Source: Woeseia sp.
GTDB lineage: Bacteria; Pseudomonadota; Gammaproteobacteria; Steroidobacterales; Woeseiaceae
NCBI GenBank assembly: GCA_021773015.1
Contig: JAJFKW010000001.1
Coordinates: 3,517,305-3,581,304 of the forward strand
Length of the DNA: 64,000 nt
Reading direction: 5' to 3'
Shown: positions 36,801 through 44,812 of the stretch, piece by piece
Layout of the letters: the number at the start of each line of letters is the position of its first letter
Numbering within the stretch: the first letter of the stretch is position 1
Made by a program: the position numbers and the translations under genes
Notes under the pieces: generated by a model
What the model was told of the DNA's origin: nothing
What the model saw: only the letters and a program-made list of their open reading frames with translations
The model's database searches: none

Positions 36801-39800
36801 GTTGCGAAAGCAGGATTTTCATTCGGGTTGTTCCCAACGCGATCACATCGTTGCGCCGTAAATATTCCCGGCAGACGATCTGAAGTATTCGAGTTTGTGC
36901 CCAGTACTACGATATCGCCGATTGTGCCCTTCTTCTTCTTGCGCGGTAGCTTTCAAGCGCAACCAGGAACTCTTGGAACCTTGGAAACGGCGTTGCCGAT
37001 ATTCCTCGCAATTGCCGACCCGCAGCCAGGTGCAGTGAACCTGGTCAACGATTCTGACTTTCTGACGTTTGCACCCAGCGATTTCGTCTATACAAGCGAA
37101 GACGGTGCGCGCCTGACATTCAACGCTAACGGTTTGCAGAGCATTGAGGACAAAAACGGTAATCGTTTGACCTTTAGCCCAGATGGGATTTCACATTCGT
37201 CTGGCAAAAGCATAGCGACTCTTCGCGACGCTGCGGGCAGGATATCGTCGCTAACGGACCCTGAGGGCGTCGTGCAAACTTATCGGTATTCAGCGGCTGG
37301 TGATTTGACTGCTCACGTTGATCAACTTGGAAACGAAACGAGATATTTCTACGATCGAAGTCACGGGCTGTTGAGAATTGAAGATCCCCTTGGTCGCTCC
37401 GTAGTTCGTAACGAATACGATGCGGATGGTCGATTGAGAGCGATTACCGACGCTGCGGGTAATCGTACCGAATTTGATCACGACTTGGCGGCAATGCGTA
37501 CTACGGAAACGGATGCGCTTGGCGAGAGTCAAACGATGGTTTTCGATGACCGTGGCAATGTCCTCACCAGACAGAGATCCGCGACCATCGAAGGCGTTCT
37601 AACTCCCATTGTTGAGCAATTTGAATATGACGAAAACGATAACGAAGTCGTAACGATTGACGCTGCGGGAGTTCGGTCAGAATTTACCTACGACGAGAGC
37701 GGGAACGAGACAGATGTTGTAATTGACGCCGGCGGTCTGAATCAGCTAAGCAGGTTCACCTACGGACGAAACTCTACCTTGACTTCGGTTATTGGACCTG
37801 GGGGCACTACTACGACCGTTGGCTACGATGCTGCTGGAAACTTCAATTCCATTACTAATCCATCTGGTGATCAAACAGAAGTAGTTCGCAACTCCCGCGG
37901 GCTGGTTACAAACTTTATTGAGGCGACGGGCACGAACGTACAATATCAGCACGATGCCGACGGAAACGTAATCGCTATTCGAACTATGGACAGCGCCGGC
38001 ACGATAGTTGAGGAAGCGCTTTCAACCTACGATGCGCTGGGGCGGCAAACCAGCCGAACAACTTTAGTCGTCATCGATGGCGTAAGCGAGTCTGCAACAG
38101 AACAATCTGTATACGATGCTGCAGGAAACGTGATTCGTGAAATTGATGCTACTGGAAATGAGACTCAGTTCGAGTACAACGTCGTAGGTCAACTTACCGT
38201 AGCAATCGACGCATTGGGCAACAGAACTGAATTTACCTACGACGAAGTAGGAAATCAGACCGAAGTTCGGCGGGCGGATGGCTCTGTTCTAACTGCGGAG
38301 TACGATGTCGTAGGACGTCGGACTAGCGAAACTGATCCACTAGGTAGAACAACTCGATTCAGATACGACGAAATTGGCCGGCTGGTTGAGACTGAATTTC
38401 CTGATGGTTCGTCAATGCGGCAGATTTTCTCCGTAACCGGCGAGTTGGTCGCGACGGTAGACGCACGCGGCAACAGAACGGACTACGAATTCGACTCATT
38501 GGGACGGAGGACTCGTACAATTGACGCGCAGGGAGCAACCAGATCATTCGAATACGGGACTTCCGGCAGGCTTGAAGCCACCATCGACGCGCTCGGCCGT
38601 CGAACTGAACTAGATCTTAATGACGTCGGACATCTCGTAGGAATCACCCATCCGGACGGTACTACCGCTTCGTTCGAATACGACGTATTTGGTCGGCCAA
38701 CTTCGTCTGTTGATGAATTGGGAAGACTGACGACGATTGACTATGACGGCGCCGGTCGACCAACTCAAGTAACGGACCCGATGTCCGGAGTTTCAACGTT
38801 TTCGTACGATAGTGCCGGTCGCATAATGTCAAGGACCGACGCAAACGGCCGAACAACACGAATGGAATACGACCTCGCAGGCCGTCCTGCTGGCGTCGTA
38901 CATCCAGGTGGCATAATTCAGCGGCAGACGTGGGATGCTGCGGGCCGAACAATCGGCATTACGAATGGGAGATCGGAACAGATCGGGTTCGAGTTAGATG
39001 CCCTAGGTCGCCGTACCGCGAAAATATTACCGGACGGTGAACGTGTTACGTTCGAGTACGATGCTGCAGATCGACTGCTCAGCACATCAAACGATGAAGG
39101 TACAATTACCCATGCATACGACGACCTCGATCGTCTGATTCGGTCAACACAGCCATCCGGTGGCCAGATCGAATATGCGTATGACTTAGCTGGAAATATC
39201 GAACTCATTAGATCGACAGTTGACGGTGACGTCCGAGAAATTACGTATAGCTGGGATACGCTCAATCGACTAGCAAGTGTAAGTGAGCCAGGAGTTGGCC
39301 TTACGCAGTTTACCTATGACGCCAATGGCGGTTTGACGCTCGCAGAGTATCCCAACGGAATGGTTACAGAAGGGACCTACGACGCGAGGAATCGCCCAAT
39401 TAGCATCACGCATAGAAACTCTGCAGGTGTTATTGCCGCGTATACCGCGACAAGAGACGCAGTTGGCGACATTCTCGAAATTTCGGAAACCGGCGGCGCT
39501 GTTTCTCAATTCGGCTACGACGAAAACCGGCGACTAATTGCCGAGACTCAACTAGGAGCAGGAAATTCAACGCTATTGGATCGCAGATACGGTTACGACG
39601 CTGTTGGTAATCGCACGCTCACCCAGGATCTGGTAAGCGGATTGACTGACATTGCGACCTACGATGTCGCCAATCGACTATTGGCTTCGCAGGGCGTGGC
39701 CTATACGTATGACGAAAGCGGAAATTTGCTGACAAAAAGTAATCCTTCAGGTAATACGACCTTCGGATGGAGCTCCGAAAATCGATTGTTGAGCGCAACG

Positions 39801-41015
39801 GGGCCCGCTGGGCTAACAGAGTATTCTTACGATGCCCTCGGGCGTCGAATTCGCAGGAGCAATGCATCTGGTGAAGAACTCTATCTGGTAGATGAAGGAA
39901 ATCCGACCGGTCTACAGCAAGTTCTAGATGTAATTGATTCAGATGCGGGGACCCGCAGCGCCGGAAATACATTTGCATTCGGGCCGCTAGCGACAACGAA
40001 CACAGAAGGTACAAGCTACTATCACAACGATTTAAGCTCGTCCGTACGGTTACGCTCGAACGGCGCAGCAGAAGTGATTGGCACAGATCGCCGCAGCGTG
40101 TTCGGTGAAGATTTATCGTCCACCGGGGATAGTGGGCCTTACAAATTCAAGAGCGAACAATTGGATCCGTCCACGGGTTTATATTTCGTCCGCGCCCGAT
40201 ACTATGATCCGGAGACAGCTAGATTTATTTCGCGAGATCCATTTCCTGGTAACCCGGGAAAACCGCAGACTTATCATCCGTATCAATTTTCGTTTAACAA
40301 TCCGAATTCATTTTCTGACCCTACGGGTCTGACCACTGTTGCTGAATTCAGTGTCACCAACGCGATTCAAGGCGTCGTACTTGGTATTCGCAACGCAGTA
40401 TCCTTTGGTAGAACGGTCTGTTCAGCTAAAGGAGTTGCGGATGGTGTCGAATTGCTGATTATCGCGGGCCAATTGGGGGCTGGCCTTCTTGTGCCCAGCG
40501 ACGCTTCGACTACAAGCGTGTCGATTCCCATTCTGTCTACCGATCCGACGAGGAATGCGTTGGAAAGAAAAATAAAGAGAAAGATTGGCGATGACAATGT
40601 CGGAATATCGTATACGCCAATACAGAATGAATTGGGCTTCGCCGCGTCCATAAAGGGTGTGACACGCAGTATTACAATAAACAAAGAAGGATTGTCATTC
40701 GGTAGAAAGTCAACCGTGTTCCAGAACAAAGGTGAAGACAATAAGGGCATTCCACTTATCGATTTTCGCGCTTGCGGTGTGACTGTCGCAACGCTGTCTG
40801 CGAAGGTCGAAACTGGAACAACTCGAGGGACAACAGGATTTTTCGATAAAACTGCGCCGATCGGACTTCAGTTTGGGTTCAAAGCTGATGCTTTTGCCTC
40901 GGTCAAGTCCGCGAGAGTGGGCTATGAGCGAAAATTCTTTCTTGCGCGCGCGAGTCTGAGCACTAACAAGGGGTTGAAATTCGAGATTGCCGGTTTCGGC
41001 ATTTTTCCGAGGTAG
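30846..41015 (+). CDS. Giant secreted RHS/YD-repeat multidomain protein
   Basis: A 3389-residue exported protein. Signal peptide at 1-28; DUF11-like strand-rich region to about 128; four PKD-type repeats of about 92 residues (130-500, each opening PVADAGLDQ or similar and closing LVVNDG); cadherin-like repeats to about 760; a discoidin-like region (about 775-1080); FG-GAP propeller repeats (about 1090-1450, DLDGDGFMEI); a PASTA-like unit (VPDVVGQTR, near 1635); a calcium-binding MopE-like DGDGF...DQDCDGND segment; a Big_2 Ig domain; then the RHS part from about 1920 with many YD repeats and the core LYFVRARYYDPETARFISRD near 3120, ending DPTGL. A 226-residue unassigned tail follows. GGAGAAGTC precedes the ATG. 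Confidence 0.92.
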   Translation: MIRAKFAILFWVAVSSVLFVDKHSLASADDLAVVDHHYVSRARVGRSFYNYTYTISVNNSAEALANVVATATSTTSNTQIIQGVVAVGSINAGATVQSTETLIFRQNRRVLFNPDSIVWTFTADPADPTNTAPVANAGADQSVVSGALVQLDGTASTDGDGDAITYAWILTAAPSGSSASLSGPFSAMPQFTADLPGDYVAQLVVNDGAEDSAPDTITISTSNSPPVADAGLDQTAPVGATIFVFGGASNDANGDPLTFSWSLASAPTGSAAALSSLADVQTSFVVDVAGEYVVELVVNDGFDNSAPDTAIVTTENTPPVADAGLDQAVEVGDPVALDGTFSFDIDDDPLTYLWSLISIPEGSQAFIADAMAATADFVADLEGMYIAQLIVNDGMVDSDPDTGVVTATVGNQAPTAVAAADNTSVSPGAIVQLDGSASNDPEDNPLTYLWSLAIPNGSSAALSSLTDISPNFTTDVAGTYVATLVVNDGELDSEVAAVVVSAGSQSNTAPQLVPIGNRVMNLGATLEFRLFAIDPDVGDTLTFSLPSPIDGISINGATGDVAFTPTAAQLGTNDVTARVEDSAGLFDMLAFSIEVRDAITVVPQNDPPSLDSFGNQTVIVGETLSVQAVGTDTDGTAQFLLPLSPAGMTISASGLIEFTPTADQVGLHDVTVQVSDDVGASVFQRFVVTVNDVDSPPVAFDDIYTARIGDTLNVAAPGILANDNDPNGDPLIATLLSNSTEGELNVNVDGSFSYRPPTPINLIVPTPVSGNLAQLVEPVRFETSSYRNDDSPGLAIDGDPLTSWFSEDGDAANLGSAPFYELVFPSDVTVTDLEMDGNRDPADGFDFLEGVFQLFDSNGNELFSSGNVALAAPDRDISFSVGSVDGVKRVRFTGTQDESLSSGFSELRVLGSAVVEAYKFVEGIELTKFGPIDFRSSPPRATSLLGGTEFAVDQSEISFWWDEFADDVDPFYEITLPAAEATVSEVQVIVRRNRANGLPITFAAPTSARISMLDSAGATVFDSGLMEGLVEGEDVILAVPDVENVRTVRFDFVGGDFGVIVGEFRIIGDGFVWPIRPQLEWSWDGSESATAPGGANFGQVSVTPTSADLDGDGFMEIIFVASASPDGGCCWPGYLVVLDGRTGDEVAIIDDPALQLDGPSSLAVGDIDDDGLPEIIATGVSIRELIAFEHDLSVKWRSEAITGTIWGSIAIANIDGEGLPEIIAGRQVLNADGQVLWSGNQAPGSHSIAADLDLDGQMEVLAGAGVYSSDGTFLWRNLLSSPGVGVGNFDDDPFAEVVVTGRNTVQVFEHDGTMKWSKLSGDTGGGPPSIADYDGDGKPEIGQIAFRTYTVYDTDGRIMWQMPVLDGSASTTSTVFDLDGNGSAEVIMRDEDFFRIYRGTDGELLFQMQISSSTGGEGPMVADIDSDGQAEIVVGSTESSRFLGRTKGLFVFGGFDGDWVRTREIWNQHTYHVTNVNTDLTIPVVERNNWLTPGLNNFRQQGYSPDDLDRLESFTYRAVAAGQESNTAAVMIDSQAPNAPPEITSTPNTAATIGFEYLYAVSASDTDFDPLTFSLPEGPGGMSIDPPTGLIRWTPADSDAGDRFVTVSVTDPGGQFTSQRFSLSASGGVIVPDVVGQTRTSAESEIVAANLRVGNVRFSDHPSIPAGSVASQTPPSGSIARFQGSVDLLVSTGAGPADIDDDGDGFTENLGDCSDTDPSIFPGATDIAGDGIDQDCDGNDAAIPPAEILVTPAISTVLTGQTVALNALGIYDDGTSQNLSGIVTWTNGPLFSSPTAGSFSVGASFAGVSGSATVDVVASVSDDVTAPAAEITSPSDDAEVTEPVNIIGTASDENFLRYELAYAVVGENESTVLATGAAPVVDGVLGRFDPSMLMNDLYTLRLTVFDTGGNALVSVITVQVNGNLKVGNFSLGFNDLQVPVSGIPITVTRTYDSRDKRSGDFGVGWRIGISSISVNCTDPLGEGWFVAKAGFSFGLFPTRSHRCAVNIPGRRSEVFEFVPSTTISPIVPFFFLRGSFQAQPGTLGTLETALPIFLAIADPQPGAVNLVNDSDFLTFAPSDFVYTSEDGARLTFNANGLQSIEDKNGNRLTFSPDGISHSSGKSIATLRDAAGRISSLTDPEGVVQTYRYSAAGDLTAHVDQLGNETRYFYDRSHGLLRIEDPLGRSVVRNEYDADGRLRAITDAAGNRTEFDHDLAAMRTTETDALGESQTMVFDDRGNVLTRQRSATIEGVLTPIVEQFEYDENDNEVVTIDAAGVRSEFTYDESGNETDVVIDAGGLNQLSRFTYGRNSTLTSVIGPGGTTTTVGYDAAGNFNSITNPSGDQTEVVRNSRGLVTNFIEATGTNVQYQHDADGNVIAIRTMDSAGTIVEEALSTYDALGRQTSRTTLVVIDGVSESATEQSVYDAAGNVIREIDATGNETQFEYNVVGQLTVAIDALGNRTEFTYDEVGNQTEVRRADGSVLTAEYDVVGRRTSETDPLGRTTRFRYDEIGRLVETEFPDGSSMRQIFSVTGELVATVDARGNRTDYEFDSLGRRTRTIDAQGATRSFEYGTSGRLEATIDALGRRTELDLNDVGHLVGITHPDGTTASFEYDVFGRPTSSVDELGRLTTIDYDGAGRPTQVTDPMSGVSTFSYDSAGRIMSRTDANGRTTRMEYDLAGRPAGVVHPGGIIQRQTWDAAGRTIGITNGRSEQIGFELDALGRRTAKILPDGERVTFEYDAADRLLSTSNDEGTITHAYDDLDRLIRSTQPSGGQIEYAYDLAGNIELIRSTVDGDVREITYSWDTLNRLASVSEPGVGLTQFTYDANGGLTLAEYPNGMVTEGTYDARNRPISITHRNSAGVIAAYTATRDAVGDILEISETGGAVSQFGYDENRRLIAETQLGAGNSTLLDRRYGYDAVGNRTLTQDLVSGLTDIATYDVANRLLASQGVAYTYDESGNLLTKSNPSGNTTFGWSSENRLLSATGPAGLTEYSYDALGRRIRRSNASGEELYLVDEGNPTGLQQVLDVIDSDAGTRSAGNTFAFGPLATTNTEGTSYYHNDLSSSVRLRSNGAAEVIGTDRRSVFGEDLSSTGDSGPYKFKSEQLDPSTGLYFVRARYYDPETARFISRDPFPGNPGKPQTYHPYQFSFNNPNSFSDPTGLTTVAEFSVTNAIQGVVLGIRNAVSFGRTVCSAKGVADGVELLIIAGQLGAGLLVPSDASTTSVSIPILSTDPTRNALERKIKRKIGDDNVGISYTPIQNELGFAASIKGVTRSITINKEGLSFGRKSTVFQNKGEDNKGIPLIDFRACGVTVATLSAKVETGTTRGTTGFFDKTAPIGLQFGFKADAFASVKSARVGYERKFFLARASLSTNKGLKFEIAGFGIFPR

Positions 41016-41224
41016 GTATTAGACGCATGGCTTGCCACGATCTTGCAGCAAAAATTATCGGCTTGGCACGGACCGAGTTAATATGTATGACGGTCACATA
41101 GCCGGCTGCGGACGTGGATTTAGCGCTCGAATTGGGTGTTATCGTTGGCAATTGATTGAGCCGTCGGAACTTTACATAAGCCGCAAAAGAATTATCCAAT
41201 TTGATCCGAAGTTAGTCTTGTTTT

Positions 41225-41251
41225 CGCCTATAAGATATGCGGCTTTTTTTT
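41225..41251 (+). terminator. Probable terminator of the RHS gene
   Basis: Arms CGCCTAT and ATATGCG (41225-41231, 41235-41241) pair with one mismatch around AAG and are followed by GC and eight T residues (41244-41251). The position, 210 bases after the RHS stop and just upstream of the PEP-CTERM gene, fits termination of the RHS transcript. The stem is weak but the T tract is strong. Confidence 0.45.
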
Positions 41252-41292
41252 GAGTCGCAATGAGAATAATAATGTTCCAAAAGGGGCAACCA

Positions 41293-41940
41293 ATGCGTTT
41301 AATCAAATTCACTGCCATAATTTCCCTGTTGTGGGGAAGTCACGCTGCATTAGCCGATCCGATTTTTTACGAGGTCGAAAATATCGATGGCGACACCTGG
41401 CAATACACTTACACGGTCGGTAACGATACTGGCGACATCATTGACTGGTTTACGATCTTCTTCGATCCTGCACTATACGTGTTCGATTTGATAACCGATC
41501 CGGACGGGTTTGAGGAAGTAGATCCCGATATATCTGCGAGTCCTGATGGCTGGGACGTATTTGTCGCCCCACCCGATTTTTTCTTCCCGGGCTCCGCCGA
41601 CAATTCGGAAGGTTTTTTCGATGCATGTGGTTTCATGGATGATTTCTTACCGTGTTTCGGCGACGCGTTTGTTGACACAGGCGAATTGATCGGTGGATTT
41701 ACAATAATATTCGATTGGCTAGGTGGACCGGGTACCACACCGGGAGCGCAACCTTTTACTTTGTTCGGCGACGATTTGCCGGCTAATCCAACTCTGTTCA
41801 CACAACTGCGGCCAACGGAATCAGTGCCGGAGCCGGGAAGCTTCGCGTTATTCGGCGGTGGGTTGTTGCTTCTTATTGGGATGCGCCGACGTAGCAGGTC
41901 GCAAAGCCTTGTAATGAACGACGCCGCATCGATGCATTAG
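41293..41940 (+). CDS. PEP-CTERM sorting domain protein
   Basis: Exported protein destined for exosortase processing. Signal peptide ends near SHAALA-D. The mature part (about 170 residues) is rich in Asp, Phe and Gly with beta-strand character (WQYTYTVGNDTGDIIDWFTI). The C-terminus has the sorting signal: VPEPGSF, a hydrophobic segment (ALFGGGLLLLIGM) and RRRSRS. I chose the ATG at 41293 because AAGGGGCAACC is just upstream and the signal peptide begins there; ATGs at 41260 and 41272 are also in frame. An unusual 15-residue tail follows the Arg cluster. No exosortase gene is in the window. Confidence 0.88.
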   Translation: MRLIKFTAIISLLWGSHAALADPIFYEVENIDGDTWQYTYTVGNDTGDIIDWFTIFFDPALYVFDLITDPDGFEEVDPDISASPDGWDVFVAPPDFFFPGSADNSEGFFDACGFMDDFLPCFGDAFVDTGELIGGFTIIFDWLGGPGTTPGAQPFTLFGDDLPANPTLFTQLRPTESVPEPGSFALFGGGLLLLIGMRRRSRSQSLVMNDAASMH

Positions 41941-42051
41941 CGCTCCGCGCCAGATTGCGCTGCGTGGCGCCTGCTTCTCATTTACGTGTGACGGAGGCAC
42001 TGTACAATATCGATCGGATTTGTTTGACTTTAGGTCAGTCGTGGAGGACGT

Positions 42052-42258
42052 ATGACGGATCCAAGCTCATCCAAGCGCGTGCTGGACATTTGCGATGGTG
42101 CGGTATTGCTATCGGGCGATGCGCGCGAGCATTATCTGATCAAGGCCTGTGAAGGTGACCGCGAGGTGCGCAAGCAGGTTGATAACCTGCTGCAAGCCAT
42201 CGAGGACTCTGGAAGTTTCATGCAGATCGATGAGGTTCCGGATCCGGAAAGTAGCTAG
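42052..42258 (+). CDS. Stand-alone paralogue of the kinase N-terminal segment
   Basis: A 68-residue protein with no known domain. It aligns without gaps to the first residues of the Ser/Thr kinase on the opposite strand (42269-44803): about 19 of 57 positions are identical, including K-x-x-L-x-ICD-x-A, R-E, AC, R-x-x-V, L-x-AI and G-x-F. GGAGGACGT directly precedes the ATG, a near-ideal ribosome binding site, so translation is likely. Its stop lies 10 bases from the kinase stop, convergent. It may be a free regulatory module that competes with or binds the kinase N-terminus, or the remnant of a duplicated kinase; there is no kinase remnant downstream. Confidence 0.7.
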   Translation: MTDPSSSKRVLDICDGAVLLSGDAREHYLIKACEGDREVRKQVDNLLQAIEDSGSFMQIDEVPDPESS

Positions 42259-42268
42259 GCGACTGACG

Positions 42269-44803
42269 TCATTTGCACGCCTGTTTGTGTTTCTCCTTGA
42301 CCTCCGGCAGCAGCGTGTTCTCGTCAAATCCAGTAATCGTTTCGTTTTTCTGCGAAGCATGTAGCAGATCGACTGCCCGCGTTAGCCATTCGCAAGCTTC
42401 TCCGTTTCTTCCTGCCGTAAAATAGACCCGGCCTACATTCCATGTATCGATCATAATGCCCCGGTTGGACATGGCATCGTCCGAGGATCTTTCGCTCATC
42501 ATTACCGAGAAGTTATAAGATTCTTTGGCCTGAGTGATTGCTTCATCGAACCTGCCAAGTTCCGAGAGAATCGTCGCCCGTTGTTCGACGACTGCGGATA
42601 TCAGCTGCAACGCACCTGTATCGTTTGGATTTGCGGTGAACAAGGAATTGGCGATGGCGACCGCCTCGTCAATTGAGACCAGCGATTCTTCTTTCCAGCC
42701 ACCATCAACTTGGGTGCCGGAGAGTTCGAATAACGTAATTGCGAGGCCACGCTCGATGACGGGTCGATTGTCCGTATGTCGCAATATCTCGCGAATGAGA
42801 TCGCGAGAATCCTGTAGGTGGGCGAGCGAGGACTCGAAATCGTCCAGGTAGTATTCGACACTGCCGAGATCCCGTAGCACTTTTGCCTTCGTCGAGGCCG
42901 CACGTGCGTTGATTGCCGGATTCGTGTCGATCTGTGCAATGAGATCTATTGCCGCTCGCAATACTTCTGCGGATGCGGCAGGATCACCCTCCCAGTCGTA
43001 GGTATCGGCCAACTCGGTCATTGCGCTGACATGACCGATGATCACCGCATCTGTCCTCGGTTGTGTTGCCGAATAGGTACGAATGCTCAATTCAGCAAGC
43101 TCGCGCGCCTGCGGAATATCGTTGTCGCTATACAACGCATGCGCTGCAAGATCCTGCTGCAACTCGGCTAGTGCCATCGCATAGTCGAAATTCTCTGGGT
43201 ACTCCTCGTGCAATGCCGTCAGCATATCTCTGGCGCGTTGATAATTTTGCGTCGCCGTATTTCGATTCCCAAGCGACAGATGATCAATACCGCCCTGCGC
43301 ACGTGCAAGACGTATGTAGCCCTTCCCCGCATCAAAACGAATATCCTGAGTGACCTGCGTGGAAGTGGCGAGGGAATTTAAGTATGACTGCGCGCTCTCA
43401 GCAAGTAATTCTCGCGCTTTGGTTGCACCATCGAGCTTCGTGACTTCGTCGAAGACGTCAAACATCATAACGTTAGCGATAGATCGCACCTGATCGAAGC
43501 GCTGAGTTGCTTCCGCTCTTGCCGTCTCGGCACGGAAATACGCCCACGAGGAAATCGCAAGTGCAGCAACCACTGTGAATGCCAGCGCGACAGATGCCGA
43601 AACCGCCACCTTGTTGCGGGAGATGAAACGATGCGTGCGATATCCGATTGAATCCGGGCGTGCCTCCACCGGCAATCCCTTCAGATAGCGGTCAAGATCG
43701 GCGCTGAATGCGGCAACGGAAACATAGCGGCGTTCCGCATCTTTGTGCAAAGCCTTTAGCAAAATGTTGTCGATATCGCCTGCCAACAATTTCTTTAGGC
43801 GTTGCGGCGTGGTGCCACGACTCGCCGCGATCTTCGCCACTTCGGGGGCTGATTTAACTGCTTCGAGACGTGTGCTTGCTCGTGGGACTGTCAGTTCCTC
43901 GACTGATCGAATCATGTCGCGCCGAGAGGTTGACGAGAGTCGATAAGGCCGTTCACCGGCAAGCAGCGAATAGGTGAGTATGCCTAGCGAGTAGACGTCG
44001 CTCGCGGTAGTCACCTTATTCTCGAGTATCTGCTCAGGACTCGCGAAGTCCGGTGTCATGGCCTGCCGGCCGTACATCGCGGTGCTACCACTGTCGTCGC
44101 CTTCTTCGTCAGGGTCTGCCTGGATTAGCTTGGCAATTCCAAAGTCGAGTAGCTTCGGAATTCCATCCGCAGTGATGAGAACATTGGACGGTTTTAGGTC
44201 GCGATGCACGACAAGGTTCTGATGCGCGGATTGCGCAGCCATGGCGATTTTCTGGATTAGCTTAACGCGCTCCTTTACGCCTAGCGAGTGCTTGTCGCAG
44301 TAAGCGTCAAGTGGCAGGCCTTCGATGTATTCCATGACCAGGTAGGGCATGCCGTCGGGCGTCGTGCCACCGTCAATCAACGCCGCAATATATGGATGGT
44401 TCAACCCAGCGAGTATTTTTCGTTCCGCATTGAAACGTTCGACCAATTCGTTCGCCAGAAAACGGCCACGAATCATTTTCAGCGCCACACGTTGCGTATA
44501 GTCCTCTTGTTCGCGTTCGGCGAGAAACACCGCGCCCATACCGCCTTCGCCCAGCTTGTCGACAATGCGATAACTGCCAATTACGGAACCGACGATGTCC
44601 TGCTCGGGGAGCACAAGATCGTCGTCCGGCGTTAGGAAATGTCCCGCCGCAGTTATCGCGCGAAGGACAGATTCGACCGAATCACGAAGTTGCGTGTTAT
44701 CGCCGCAGGCGCGTGAAATAAACGCTTCACGTTCCCCGCTGGTTCGTGCCATCGCTTCGTCGCAAATGCTGAGTATGTTCTTCGTTATCGGTGTGTCACT
44801 CAA
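42269..44803 (-). CDS. Transmembrane Ser/Thr protein kinase with TPR-like region
   Basis: Hanks-type kinase. Residues 1-70 form the segment shared with the small neighbour at 42052. The kinase domain spans about 75-370: P-loop LGEGGMGAVF, Lys in VALKMI, catalytic HRDLKPSNVL near residue 200, and DFG in LLDFGIAKL, all intact. A membrane segment lies at about 397-421 (VSASVALAFTVVAALAISS), followed by about 420 residues of helical, TPR-like repeats on the far side. The start is a TTG preceded by AGGGTGTAATT. It follows the ECF sigma gene by 9 bases, the common ECF/kinase pairing in which phosphorylation controls the sigma factor. Confidence 0.92.
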   Translation of the reverse strand: MSDTPITKNILSICDEAMARTSGEREAFISRACGDNTQLRDSVESVLRAITAAGHFLTPDDDLVLPEQDIVGSVIGSYRIVDKLGEGGMGAVFLAEREQEDYTQRVALKMIRGRFLANELVERFNAERKILAGLNHPYIAALIDGGTTPDGMPYLVMEYIEGLPLDAYCDKHSLGVKERVKLIQKIAMAAQSAHQNLVVHRDLKPSNVLITADGIPKLLDFGIAKLIQADPDEEGDDSGSTAMYGRQAMTPDFASPEQILENKVTTASDVYSLGILTYSLLAGERPYRLSSTSRRDMIRSVEELTVPRASTRLEAVKSAPEVAKIAASRGTTPQRLKKLLAGDIDNILLKALHKDAERRYVSVAAFSADLDRYLKGLPVEARPDSIGYRTHRFISRNKVAVSASVALAFTVVAALAISSWAYFRAETARAEATQRFDQVRSIANVMMFDVFDEVTKLDGATKARELLAESAQSYLNSLATSTQVTQDIRFDAGKGYIRLARAQGGIDHLSLGNRNTATQNYQRARDMLTALHEEYPENFDYAMALAELQQDLAAHALYSDNDIPQARELAELSIRTYSATQPRTDAVIIGHVSAMTELADTYDWEGDPAASAEVLRAAIDLIAQIDTNPAINARAASTKAKVLRDLGSVEYYLDDFESSLAHLQDSRDLIREILRHTDNRPVIERGLAITLFELSGTQVDGGWKEESLVSIDEAVAIANSLFTANPNDTGALQLISAVVEQRATILSELGRFDEAITQAKESYNFSVMMSERSSDDAMSNRGIMIDTWNVGRVYFTAGRNGEACEWLTRAVDLLHASQKNETITGFDENTLLPEVKEKHKQACK

Positions 44804-44812
44804 AATTACACC

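Noticed and set aside
41032-41253. 73-residue frame after the RHS gene, considered as an immunity gene
   Set aside because: No ribosome binding site, no immunity-like features, and it runs into the probable terminator T tract.
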